Counted from the first letter of the stretch, positions 29,377-38,933 are shown. The stretch: DNA of 64,000 bases from an uncultured Alphaproteobacteria bacterium (GCA_902521155.1 CABYQR010000001.1:1-64000), one strand, 5' to 3'. A program made the numbers and translations. Notes: generated by a model from the sequence alone, not told the origin.

Positions 29377-30155
29377 TAATCGGCAACTATATATGGCATT
29401 TTTTTATCAGTTATATCTTTTGGTTCTTTTGCGGGATTGTTTTGAGACATATTTTTTCTCAATGCTTGAAGTATTTCAATAGCATTGGGTGTATCCGAAT
29501 GAACGCATATAGTTTCACATCCAACATCAATATCTGTATTATTAACTGTCTTAACCTTATTCTCTTTAATAGCTCTCATACATCTTTCAACAGCTAAATC
29601 TGCTGGGTAGTATTTATTTCTTCCTTTTGCAATAACTAAATATCCTGTCTCGTCGTACTCTAAGTCCGAATAGAACTCCGCTATAAATTTAATACCTCTT
29701 TCTTTGTAAACCTTTTCATGAAAAGTATTCACCATTCCAAAAATGCCTACTCCAAAAATTTCTGCAGCATCAGCTATTCCATGAGCTACATCTTCTTCTT
29801 TGGCAGACACTCCATATAAAGAGCCGTGGGGCTTGATATGATTCAATGGAAGCTTAAATTCTTCTAAATAAGCTTTCAGAGCCCCTGTTTGATACATAAC
29901 TAAGTTTTTAATTTCTTCTCTTTGCATTTTCATAGGTCTTCTGCCAAAACCTACTAGATCTGGATAAGCGGGATGAGAACCAACTTTGACATTATGTTTT
30001 TTTGCCAATTCAACAGTTTTTCGCATTGTATTAGGATCAGATGCATGAAATCCACAAGCGACGTTGGCTGCATCTATGAAGGGCATTATTTCGGAGTCTT
30101 CAGCGAAGGAATATATACCAAATCCTTCTCCCATATCACAATTTAGGTCTACCAA
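29376..30155 (-). CDS. pxpA: LamB/YcsF family protein (5-oxoprolinase subunit PxpA-like)
   Basis: DLNCDMGEGFGIY, NVACGFHASDP, VGSHPAYPDLVGFGRRPM, CVHSDTPNA; TTG start with AGGAGG. Confidence 0.92.
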   Translation of the reverse strand: MVDLNCDMGEGFGIYSFAEDSEIMPFIDAANVACGFHASDPNTMRKTVELAKKHNVKVGSHPAYPDLVGFGRRPMKMQREEIKNLVMYQTGALKAYLEEFKLPLNHIKPHGSLYGVSAKEEDVAHGIADAAEIFGVGIFGMVNTFHEKVYKERGIKFIAEFYSDLEYDETGYLVIAKGRNKYYPADLAVERCMRAIKENKVKTVNNTDIDVGCETICVHSDTPNAIEILQALRKNMSQNNPAKEPKDITDKKMPYIVAD

Positions 30156-30295
30156 GCATCCTCCTTACACTATAAATTTACAGAAATTAGAGATTTATTG
30201 TTAAATTCTTATCCACATAATGGAACGTTTTTTATAAATTAAATTGAATGTTATGTATTATTATTAAAACTTTAAAATAAGTAAGGAGGAATAAA

Positions 30296-31456
30296 ATGGC
30301 AATGTTAAGAAAATTTATCGCAATTTTTGCTATTAGTTTCATCGGTATCGCAGGAACTTCAAATGCTGATATCCTAGATGAAATACCTGCCGACATTAGG
30401 GACTTTGTTTATGATCCTGATTTTATGGATCCTATGCAACCTTTGGGTGAAAGTGTTTATAGAAATTGGAAAAGTGATAGACCTCTTCCATGGACTATTG
30501 GATACGCAAGTTCTTATGCTGGTAACCTTTGGAGAAAAGGTGTTATGGAAAGATTATACGGTGACTACCTTCCAAAGATGAAGGAAGCAGGTATCTTAAA
30601 TGATATCGTAGTTACTCAATCTAACCTAAAAGATGCTGTTCAAATTCAGCAAATGAGACAACTAGTTGACCAAGGTGTTGATGGACTTGTCGTATGTTGT
30701 TCAAACCCTGTAGCTTTAAACCCTACTATTGAATATGCATATGGTAAAGGTGTACCAACAGCTTCTATGACTGGTTTTTTGACATCAGAATATGCAATCA
30801 GTACTTCAGTTAATTATGCTTTAACTGGTTACTATATTGCTTCTTGGTTAGCCGAGACTATTGGTGGTGAAGGAAACGTTGTTATCATGGAAGGTATTCC
30901 AGGAGCTTCAGCCTCTGACTCTCAGCATGCTGGTATGTTAAAAGGTTTTGCAGAATATCCTGACATTACTGTTGTAGCTGAAATAGCACATATGTGGACT
31001 CCACAAATTGCTCAAGCAGAACTTCAGAAATGGTTATCTGCGAACACTACAGAAGTACATGGATTTGCAGTTCAATCTTCTGGTGAGTCTGGTGCTTTAA
31101 ATGCATTAGAATCCTCTGGTAGACCAATGGTGCCAATGGCCCTAGGTGGAGAGATTGGAGCTTTCTGTTATTGGAGAAATAATCCTGATTTCATCGATAG
31201 AGCTGTTTATGCTTGGCCTCCAGGGGACGACGCAGAATTTGCAATGAACGTTCTTTTAAAGACAATGAAGGGTCAAGGCTTAAAGATGCAATCTATTCTT
31301 GTGCCTCCTTATGAAGAAGATGTAGAAACTATTCAATCATTTGTACCTGAAGATTGTGACAGAAACTCTAGTGAGTTTAGAACTGTCGGAATCGAAAACT
31401 GGGCAAGTGACGATTATCTAAACAACTTCTTTGATAATGGTGAGCCTTTAATTTAA
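30296..31456 (+). CDS. Sugar-type (Peripla_BP_4) periplasmic substrate-binding protein
   Basis: Signal peptide, GYASSYAGNLWRKGVMERL, QIQQMRQLVDQGVDGLVVCCSNP; AGGAGG before ATG. Confidence 0.9.
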   Translation: MAMLRKFIAIFAISFIGIAGTSNADILDEIPADIRDFVYDPDFMDPMQPLGESVYRNWKSDRPLPWTIGYASSYAGNLWRKGVMERLYGDYLPKMKEAGILNDIVVTQSNLKDAVQIQQMRQLVDQGVDGLVVCCSNPVALNPTIEYAYGKGVPTASMTGFLTSEYAISTSVNYALTGYYIASWLAETIGGEGNVVIMEGIPGASASDSQHAGMLKGFAEYPDITVVAEIAHMWTPQIAQAELQKWLSANTTEVHGFAVQSSGESGALNALESSGRPMVPMALGGEIGAFCYWRNNPDFIDRAVYAWPPGDDAEFAMNVLLKTMKGQGLKMQSILVPPYEEDVETIQSFVPEDCDRNSSEFRTVGIENWASDDYLNNFFDNGEPLI

Positions 31457-31469
31457 TACTCAGTCATTA

Positions 31470-33248
31470 ATGAATGAGGAAAAAATTCAAGATAGCGCTT
31501 CTGAAGATCAAGCGCTATCTTCTCCAAAAGCTGGAGGGGACATATACGTCCAAGATGCTGATAAATCTTTTGGCGTTACAAAAGCTCTAAACGGAGTTAA
31601 TTTCAAAGCAAATTTTGGTGAAATCCACGCTATTGTTGGTGGCAATGGATGTGGTAAAAGCACTTTAGCTAAAGTAATATCTGGAGTTCTTCCATTAGAT
31701 AAAGGAAAAGTTTCAATAATGGGGCATTCTCCTAACTCTCCCATTGAAGCTCAAAAAGTTGGAATTTCAACAGTGTTCCAGGAAGTTATGATTGCCGAAG
31801 AGGCAACTGTTTATGAAAATTTATTTATAGGATATGACTCATTTTTTGGGAAAAAATTAAGTCATAGAGAAAAAGTTGAAAAAGCAGCCTCTATAATGTT
31901 GGAGCTTGCTGGTGAATTTGTGGATCCCTACACTATTGCTAGCCAACTCTCTTTAGGGATGAAGGCTTGGATCACAATTGGAAGGGCTTTTTTAAGAAAT
32001 CCAAAAGTTTTGATCTTAGATGAATCTTCAGCCGCTTTAGACTTTGATTCAACAGAAAGGCTTTTTGCAAAAATGAGATCATTACGTGATCAGGGTGCTG
32101 CAATATTTATTGTAACTCATCGAATTGCAGAATTAGTCCGAATAAGCGATAGAGCAACTGTTATGAGAGACGGTAAAGATGTTGGAGTTTTAGCCGGAGA
32201 TGAAATAACAGAAAAAAACTTACTCCGCCTAATGACAGGAGATAAAAAATTTTCGACTGCTTCAGAAAATAGATCGACACCCCCTCTTTCTAAAACTGAT
32301 GAGATAGTCTTATCATCCAAAAATTTAAAAGTATGGGATGATGGTGAAGAAATAAATTTCGAACTTCCAAAAGGTGAAATACTAGGGGTGACTGGACTGG
32401 ATGGGCAAGGGCAAGATAATTTTGTAAAAGCTTTATCTGGTATCGATCAACCCTTAAGTGGAGAAGTAATTGTTAAGCAATCTGACGAAGAAAGAGAATT
32501 AACAAAAAAAGAATTTAAAAAAGTTGAGAGCTTATTAGAAGCTAAAAAAAGTGGTATTGGGTATGTCTCAGGGGATAGAAAAAAAGAAGGAATATTTCCA
32601 AATATGAGTATCTATGAAAATATGGTTATTCCCTTATATAAAGGCAAGCAGGCAAAAACCTCAGGAGGATTTTTAGGTTTTATTAAATGGATAGAATTAA
32701 ATGGAATTTTTGATTGGGAAGTTGAGAGACTAAGCATAAAAACTGGGCCTAAAAATAATCTCATAACTTCACTAAGTGGAGGTAATCAACAAAAAGTTAT
32801 GATCGCCAGGGCTTTTACAACTACTCCTAAAATTTTAATTCTTAACGATCCAGCTAGAGGTATTGATGTAGGCGCCAAGAGGGATCTTTACAAACATTTA
32901 AGGATCTTTGTAAATGAAGGAGGAACAGTAATATTTCTCTCAAGTGAACTAGAGGAATTTATTGGCCTTTGTCACCGCGTGCTTGTTTTTAGGGATGGAA
33001 GTATTTTTGAAACATTTGAAAAAGAAGATATTGATCCTAATATTATTTTAGAGGGAATGTTTGGTCACACAAAAAAGAAGTCTCTCTCAAGCCAAAATGT
33101 TACTACAAAAAATAGTCAGGGTAATGACCTTGATAAAGTTATTGCAGCTAAGGTAAATCAAGCTCCTTCAAAACCCACTAATATTAAAGTAGTTGATTTC
33201 AAAAAAAAATCAGATCAGACAGATAAAATTAAAATTAAATACTTTTAG
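31470..33248 (+). CDS. Ribose-type ABC transporter ATP-binding protein (duplicated NBD)
   Basis: Walker A GGNGCGKSTLAK, VLILDESSAALD; second half LSGGNQQKVMIARAF. Confidence 0.92.
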   Translation: MNEEKIQDSASEDQALSSPKAGGDIYVQDADKSFGVTKALNGVNFKANFGEIHAIVGGNGCGKSTLAKVISGVLPLDKGKVSIMGHSPNSPIEAQKVGISTVFQEVMIAEEATVYENLFIGYDSFFGKKLSHREKVEKAASIMLELAGEFVDPYTIASQLSLGMKAWITIGRAFLRNPKVLILDESSAALDFDSTERLFAKMRSLRDQGAAIFIVTHRIAELVRISDRATVMRDGKDVGVLAGDEITEKNLLRLMTGDKKFSTASENRSTPPLSKTDEIVLSSKNLKVWDDGEEINFELPKGEILGVTGLDGQGQDNFVKALSGIDQPLSGEVIVKQSDEERELTKKEFKKVESLLEAKKSGIGYVSGDRKKEGIFPNMSIYENMVIPLYKGKQAKTSGGFLGFIKWIELNGIFDWEVERLSIKTGPKNNLITSLSGGNQQKVMIARAFTTTPKILILNDPARGIDVGAKRDLYKHLRIFVNEGGTVIFLSSELEEFIGLCHRVLVFRDGSIFETFEKEDIDPNIILEGMFGHTKKKSLSSQNVTTKNSQGNDLDKVIAAKVNQAPSKPTNIKVVDFKKKSDQTDKIKIKYF

Positions 33249-33253
33249 ATTAA

Positions 33254-34510
33254 ATGGTCCAAAAATATAAAACATCAGATATTGATTTATTCAGTAAAAT
33301 TAATTTGTCAGAGAATGTAAATCCCCTTTTTAAAAAAAATGCTTACCAAAAAGAAAAAGCTAAGAAACTAAAATTTACCTATCAAAATAAAGATACAAGT
33401 AAGTTTGACCTTCTTGAAAGTAACTTGGTTAATAATGACTTTAAAAAAGAGGAGGCTTTATTTTTTTCTCAAAAAAATATTGATGATTATTCTGCATTTA
33501 AAAAAATGTACCCGCATAATTTAAAAACTTCCAAACCAAAAATACAAAAGCCCTCTATTAAAAGACATATTAATCCAGATGGAAGCTATCCTAAACTTCA
33601 AATACACGAAACTAATAATATAAAGTCAAATATATTTCATGGAGAGTATGCTGAACCAAAATACCTTCCGGGAGGTGATAAATATCTCCTTGTTGAATTT
33701 GGGAATGTAATGAATTTAGAGCTTAATTTTAAAGCTCAAGGTTTAGCTAAAGCTATTGAGACTGCTAATATAAAAGGCGTCTATGAAACTCTTCCCTGTT
33801 TTGCTTCAATGATTGTTCACTATAATCCTGATGAAATAAAGTTTAATGACTTGAAAACAGAACTTGCTCAACTTGTTAAAAATCTAAAATCCTCAGATGA
33901 TGTCGTTGTAGAAAGTAGATTATTTAGATTTCCTACTGTCTACCTTGATAAATGGACGAAAGAAGCTGTAAACGATTATGTTTCTAAAATTGCTTTTAAA
34001 AAATCAGACCCTGAATTTATAGTCGAGTTAAATAATTTAGATAATGTTGACCACTTCGTCAGAGTTCATTCTGGAACAGAATATTGGGTAGCATCGCTTG
34101 GGTTTTGGCCTGGGTTGCCTTTTACAATGCCGCTTGATCCTCGATGTAAATTAACCGCTCCTAAGTATAACCCTCCAAGAACATGGACTCCTAAAGGCAC
34201 AGTTGGTATGGGAGGTTCATCCACTGCTATATATCCTGATAAGCTACCTGGGGGCTACCAAATCTTTGGTCGAACTCCTGTTCCCATCTGGGACCCTGAA
34301 AAGAGATTCGATGTTTTCAAGGATAGTATTTGTTTATTTAGACCTGGAGATAGAATTAAATTTGATCCTTGTAGCTATGAAGAGTTTGAGTCAATTGAAA
34401 GAAAAGTAGAAGAAGGAAGTTATAATTTTGATGTCATGAAAGATCATAAATTTTCAATTAAAGAATATAAAAAATGGTTATCCAAATTAGATTATCAAAA
34501 AAAATTTTAA
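33254..34510 (+). CDS. AHS1/KipI-like carboxyltransferase subunit (PxpB/urea-carboxylase AHS1-like) with N-terminal extension
   Basis: YLPGGDKYLLVEFGNVMNLELN, GFWPGLPFTMPLDPRCKLTAPKYNPPRTWTPKGTVGMGGSSTAIYP, PGGYQIFGRTPVPIWD; ~130-aa N-terminal extension. Confidence 0.88.
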   Translation: MVQKYKTSDIDLFSKINLSENVNPLFKKNAYQKEKAKKLKFTYQNKDTSKFDLLESNLVNNDFKKEEALFFSQKNIDDYSAFKKMYPHNLKTSKPKIQKPSIKRHINPDGSYPKLQIHETNNIKSNIFHGEYAEPKYLPGGDKYLLVEFGNVMNLELNFKAQGLAKAIETANIKGVYETLPCFASMIVHYNPDEIKFNDLKTELAQLVKNLKSSDDVVVESRLFRFPTVYLDKWTKEAVNDYVSKIAFKKSDPEFIVELNNLDNVDHFVRVHSGTEYWVASLGFWPGLPFTMPLDPRCKLTAPKYNPPRTWTPKGTVGMGGSSTAIYPDKLPGGYQIFGRTPVPIWDPEKRFDVFKDSICLFRPGDRIKFDPCSYEEFESIERKVEEGSYNFDVMKDHKFSIKEYKKWLSKLDYQKKF

Positions 34511-34513
34511 GAA

Positions 34514-35482
34514 ATGTTTGAAGTAATAAAGAAAGGATTAGAAACCTCTGTTCAAGATTATCCTGGTCGAGTTGGATTTTTAAATCAAGGCTTTCCTCCT
34601 TCTGGACCTATGGACAGTTGGTCGTTTCGTCTGGCTAATTTACTTGTTGGAAATAATCCAAATGAAGGTGCCCTTGAATGTCAGTTTACTGGTCCAACTT
34701 TAAAATTTGAGTCGGAGCATGTAATAGCTATTTGTGGGGCTGATATGCAACCTAAAATTGATGGTCAATCAATTTCCCTTTGGGAAAGTGTATTAATTAA
34801 ATCAGGACAGACTCTAGAATTAAATTTTTGTTTGAGTGGAGCAAGATCTTATATCGCTTTTTCTGGTGGTATTGATATTCAATCATGGTTGGGTTCTAAA
34901 TCTACATTTCATAAAGCGGGTGTAGGAGGTGTTGATGGGTATGCTCTTAAAGAAGGACAAAAAATATCTTTAAGGAAATCTGAAGGTGTCGTTGGTAAAA
35001 GAATAAAAAGTGAATCGATTCCAGAAATAACCAAGTCAGGGTTATGGGAAATTGAAGTTGTGAGAGGTCCCAATGATGATTGGTTAGATGAGAATGGTTA
35101 TAGAACTTTTCTTCAAGCAGAATGGAAGTTGCAAGCACGAAGTGATAGGACAGGTTTTAGACTTGATGGACCTCCTTTAACTTTTAATGAAAAAGCAACA
35201 GATAAGTCTCCTGAACATGGCTACGAACCATCAAATATTATTGATCAAGGTTATCCGGTAGGTGGTATTAATTTGGCAGGCCAGACTCCCATTATTTTAG
35301 TGAATGATGGCCCGAGTATGGGTGGCTTCATCGTTCCCTACACTGTTCCTTCTGCTTCTTTTTGGAAATTAGGTCAGGCTAAACCAAACGAAAAATTCAA
35401 ATTTAAAGAAATTTCTGTTGAAGAGTCTCAAGAAATGCGCTCCCTTCAAACATCATTATGCTCAAATGGAAGTATTATTTAA
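34514..35482 (+). CDS. AHS2/KipA-like biotin-dependent carboxyltransferase subunit (PxpC-like)
   Basis: VQDYPGRVGFLNQGFPPSGPMDSWSFRLANLLVGN, RSDRTGFRLDGPPL, GGINLAGQTPIILVNDGPSMGGF. Confidence 0.92.
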   Translation: MFEVIKKGLETSVQDYPGRVGFLNQGFPPSGPMDSWSFRLANLLVGNNPNEGALECQFTGPTLKFESEHVIAICGADMQPKIDGQSISLWESVLIKSGQTLELNFCLSGARSYIAFSGGIDIQSWLGSKSTFHKAGVGGVDGYALKEGQKISLRKSEGVVGKRIKSESIPEITKSGLWEIEVVRGPNDDWLDENGYRTFLQAEWKLQARSDRTGFRLDGPPLTFNEKATDKSPEHGYEPSNIIDQGYPVGGINLAGQTPIILVNDGPSMGGFIVPYTVPSASFWKLGQAKPNEKFKFKEISVEESQEMRSLQTSLCSNGSII

Positions 35483-35485
35483 AAA

Positions 35486-35704
35486 ATGGCAACTGAAGTC
35501 TTAACATCGGTTCCTGGAAATATATGGAAAGTACTTGTAAACGTTGGTGATACTGTGAATGAGGGAGATGTTCTTTTTATAATGGAGGTTATGAAATCAG
35601 AGGTAAATCACAATGCTCCCATTAGTGGTACTATAATTGAAATCAACATTCATAATGATCAAGAAGGTGTCGATCCAGGCACGGTAGCTATTTTAATAGA
35701 ATAA
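35486..35704 (+). CDS. Biotin carboxyl carrier protein (biotinyl domain)
   Basis: 72 aa, VLFIMEVMKSEVNHNAPISGTI biotinyl-lysine motif (EVMKS). Confidence 0.88.
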   Translation: MATEVLTSVPGNIWKVLVNVGDTVNEGDVLFIMEVMKSEVNHNAPISGTIIEINIHNDQEGVDPGTVAILIE

Positions 35705-36319
35705 ATGAGCAGTGAATTAATATTATATAATGGTCCCACTTCACCCTTTGGAAGAAAATGCAAAGTTGTCGCTCTTATTTTAAATATTGAGCATAAAGAA
35801 GATAAAATAAACATTTACAAGTCGAGGTTTCTTGATGAATTTAATCCTTTAAGGCAAGTGCCTACTCTTATTGTTGAAGGTAAGGCAATTACAGATAGTG
35901 ATAATATTTGCTTATACTTAGATAATCTCTCCAATGAAAAGTCTCTTTATCCAAAAGATAGATATTGGGATTGTATGACTATGATTAGTGTTACTAATGG
36001 AATTATGGAGAATGCTGTCAATAGATATATAGAAATGTCAGCCATCTCTGAAGTAGAACAAAGAAAAAAAGCCATTGAGAGATATGAAAAAAAGATTTTA
36101 AGATCTATAAACTGGATTGAGAATAAATTTGAGGAAATTTTCAGTAATGAAATAACTATGGATCAAATAGCTATTGCTTGCGCACTAGATTACACATCAT
36201 TTCGTTACACGTCTGATTGGGGAATTGAAAATCCAAAACTCAAAGCTTGGCTAGAAAATATTTCAAAAAATGATTTTATGAAAAGCACTAAACCAGGGGT
36301 AAGTTTTAAGTATGAATAA
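35705..36319 (+). CDS. Glutathione S-transferase family protein
   Basis: LYNGPTSPFGRKCKVVALIL, QVPTLIVEGKAITDSDNICLYLD. Confidence 0.85.
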   Translation: MSSELILYNGPTSPFGRKCKVVALILNIEHKEDKINIYKSRFLDEFNPLRQVPTLIVEGKAITDSDNICLYLDNLSNEKSLYPKDRYWDCMTMISVTNGIMENAVNRYIEMSAISEVEQRKKAIERYEKKILRSINWIENKFEEIFSNEITMDQIAIACALDYTSFRYTSDWGIENPKLKAWLENISKNDFMKSTKPGVSFKYE

Positions 36320-36359
36320 ATATTTAGAAAAACAATTAAACATGATAAGTTATAAACAT

Positions 36360-36857
36360 ATGAAACTTTTTTATGTATTAATATCAATGATTGCTCTGAT
36401 GCCCATAAATCTCAATGCAGAGTATGAAATGCATATTCCTAATTGTACTCAAAAAGGAGTAGAAAATTGTGGTGGCTTTCTTTTTGACAATGAAACAGGT
36501 GATGTTTTATTTTGTGGATCAGAAAACTGTGTTGATCTTAAACTACCTAAGTCATGGAGAACAAAGCAAGAGGGAAAACAATCCAAACAAGATCAAATAA
36601 TAGAAATGCTATCTAATATCCAAGTTGGCACAGTAAGCACTATCCAAAACAATACAAATATTACTGATGCATCCCAAGCAGAAAAAAAATCGACAGTAAA
36701 AAAAGAAGAGAAGAAAACTGAGGCCAAAGAAGAGAAGAAGCCTGCCAAAAAAGCAGAAAAGTGTGATAAAGAAAAGAAAAGTTTGTGTAAAGGTTCGGGT
36801 GGTATGCAACTTGGTGGTACTAAAATGAAACTTAAAAAACCAAAAAAATCAGAATAG
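36360..36857 (+). CDS. Secreted Lys/Glu-rich protein of unknown function
   Basis: Signal peptide MKLFYVLISMIALMPINLNA from an internal ATG; C-terminal low-complexity EEKKTEAKEEKKPAKKAEK tail. Confidence 0.6.
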   Translation: MKLFYVLISMIALMPINLNAEYEMHIPNCTQKGVENCGGFLFDNETGDVLFCGSENCVDLKLPKSWRTKQEGKQSKQDQIIEMLSNIQVGTVSTIQNNTNITDASQAEKKSTVKKEEKKTEAKEEKKPAKKAEKCDKEKKSLCKGSGGMQLGGTKMKLKKPKKSE

Positions 36858-36858
36858 T

Positions 36859-37086
36859 TTGAAAAGTAAACTTCAAAAAAAAGCTACAGCTTTATTTATT
36901 ATTAGAGAAAAATTAGCCCTAGACCTCTCAAATGAAATTTATATGCATAAAGAAGAAGCTTATGAAATAATTGATTTTGCCTTGCAGCTAACTGATAAAA
37001 TTCCTAACTCTTACGAACAACTAAAATCTGAAATTAAATCTTATATAATTATTAATATGTTATCGTTAGTAACAAAATTTCAATAA
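36859..37086 (+). CDS. Hypothetical protein
   Basis: 75-aa ORF, TTG start adjacent to upstream stop. Confidence 0.45.
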   Translation: MKSKLQKKATALFIIREKLALDLSNEIYMHKEEAYEIIDFALQLTDKIPNSYEQLKSEIKSYIIINMLSLVTKFQ

Positions 37087-37087
37087 T

Positions 37088-37681
37088 TTAAATTCCACTT
37101 GTATCGATAACCTTTTGTTGAGACTTTTGCTCATCAGCATCTATTTTATTTTCAAAAACCTTATTCTCTTTTTTTAAAAAATTTATGTCACTTAAAATTA
37201 TATCCATTCTTCTGTTGTTGAAACTATAGTCACAGGTGACACTAAAAATTAATTGATTATCATTTTTTTTTTCATGTAAATAAATCTCCCAGGTAGTTTT
37301 GCTTTGAAGCTTATTTGGGAATTGTTGTACATTGGTAAAAAAAAGTTCTAAGTTTTTTTTTTCGAAAGATGTAATGAATTTATTTTGCACATCTAGACAT
37401 TCAACGGGGCTCATATCTAACTTTCTATTTGAACCATGTATTTCAAAAATACTCCCATTCTTGGTAGATTTTATTGTGTATTGATTAAGATATTTATTAG
37501 AAATGAGAACACGATCCTCATAAATTACAATATTATCTATGATATTTTTTTTATAGTTAATATCTCCATCATTTTGATATCTATTAATGTCCTCATAGAG
37601 TTTGTATCCAAAAAGTTCAATCGAGAATGAATAAGGAGATATAAAAAATATATTTAATATTAATAAAACTATCCTAATCAT
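37088..37681 (-). CDS. Secreted hypothetical protein
   Basis: 197 aa with signal-peptide-like N-terminus MIRIVLLILNIFFISPYSFS. Confidence 0.55.
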   Translation of the reverse strand: MIRIVLLILNIFFISPYSFSIELFGYKLYEDINRYQNDGDINYKKNIIDNIVIYEDRVLISNKYLNQYTIKSTKNGSIFEIHGSNRKLDMSPVECLDVQNKFITSFEKKNLELFFTNVQQFPNKLQSKTTWEIYLHEKKNDNQLIFSVTCDYSFNNRRMDIILSDINFLKKENKVFENKIDADEQKSQQKVIDTSGI

Positions 37682-37700
37682 AGTTTATTATAACATTAAT

Positions 37701-38150
37701 TTAATTCTTTGTAATTGTGTTGAGAGGGAAAGGAATATCCTCAATTGTAAAATTTTTACAATGCTCAAGACCTTCGATCAATTTAGACCATAATATTCTT
37801 CCATCTTCCTCTAGGGCTGGAAGTGTGGAAGAAGCTAAACTTAAAAACCAAATTTTGAAAGAGTCCTTGGATACCCTATCTAAATCAGAATTGACTAACT
37901 GAGAAAATGTCTGTTTCCATTGATTTAAGAGAATAATAAGCTCCTCTTCGGAGAGCTCTTTGGATGAAAGAAAATATTTTTTTTGCAATGTCACCTGATC
38001 TTGCTCGAGCATGGATAGTTTAAATTGATATGCGCTATCCAAAATTATAGCCTTTTCAGCTCCATCATTCATATCAACCCATTCAATAAAACCTTTTAGT
38101 AACCCTGAACAAATATCTTGAAGTTGCTCTTTTTCAATATTTTCAATCAT
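37701..38150 (-). CDS. Hypothetical protein downstream of ParA-like ATPase
   Basis: 149-aa ORF, 15 nt after the ParA-like stop. Confidence 0.6.
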   Translation of the reverse strand: MIENIEKEQLQDICSGLLKGFIEWVDMNDGAEKAIILDSAYQFKLSMLEQDQVTLQKKYFLSSKELSEEELIILLNQWKQTFSQLVNSDLDRVSKDSFKIWFLSLASSTLPALEEDGRILWSKLIEGLEHCKNFTIEDIPFPLNTITKN

Positions 38151-38165
38151 AAATTTTATTAAATA

Positions 38166-38804
38166 TTAAATTTGTAATAAAGACTTTATTTCTTTTGCCA
38201 GGGAAAGCATCTCAAGACATCCTTTACCTGTTCTTTGTTTTTCTACTACGGTTAAACCTAGCCCCATTGAGGATACAAAGATTTGCCTATTACCTAAAAT
38301 TGTTTTAGCTTTTTTGACTTCCATGTCTTTTACGAATTTTACAGCCTCTTTTATTAGTTTTGATTTAGCATTTGCTCGATTAATTAAAATTAGAATTTCT
38401 TTTTTTTCTCTTTTTGCTAACTCTATAATTGACTCTGTTGCCCAAAAATCAACCTGAGAGGGAGATATAGGAATAAGGACTAAATCTGCTATCTCTATTG
38501 CGGGTCTGCCATCTGCTTCAATTTTTGGAGGAGTGTCAATTATGACGATATCACATTTTTCTTTTAAAGTTTTAGCTTCGTATTGTGCTCCCCAAAGACT
38601 CGCTGTTTTAAACTGAAGAGTATTCTTATCTTCAAGTTTTTCTTTCCTTGTTATAAACCACTTTCCCAAACTTCCTTGCGGATCTGTATCAAGGAGAGTT
38701 GTCGAGAAATTATTTTTTAAGGAAAATACCGTAGCTAAATTAGTAGCTATAGTTGTCTTTCCAGAGCCACCTTTTTGTTGGGCAATGGTAATTACTTTAG
38801 ACAT
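38166..38804 (-). CDS. ParA/MinD-family ATPase
   Basis: Deviant Walker A KGGSGKTTIATNLA, DTDPQGSLGKW, VIIDTPP. Confidence 0.92.
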   Translation of the reverse strand: MSKVITIAQQKGGSGKTTIATNLATVFSLKNNFSTTLLDTDPQGSLGKWFITRKEKLEDKNTLQFKTASLWGAQYEAKTLKEKCDIVIIDTPPKIEADGRPAIEIADLVLIPISPSQVDFWATESIIELAKREKKEILILINRANAKSKLIKEAVKFVKDMEVKKAKTILGNRQIFVSSMGLGLTVVEKQRTGKGCLEMLSLAKEIKSLLQI

Positions 38805-38933
38805 AATTTAAGTATAAAAAATAAAGAATTAGAAGAAAGTCTTATTTATAAAATATTGTGGGTTTGTCTTTATAATTATTGATTTTAAGATGTTTTTGAT
38901 AGGAAAAATTGATACATAATTTATATTGCTCGC

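Noticed and set aside
34947-35138. 63-aa ORF antisense to the PxpC-like gene and similar short antisense ORFs throughout the track
   Set aside because: All lie opposite well-supported genes with recognised domains and lack independent evidence.
36690-36780. A-rich quasi-repeat (aagaagagaagaaaa)
   Set aside because: Encodes the low-complexity Lys/Glu tail of a secreted protein; no evidence of a DNA-level element.
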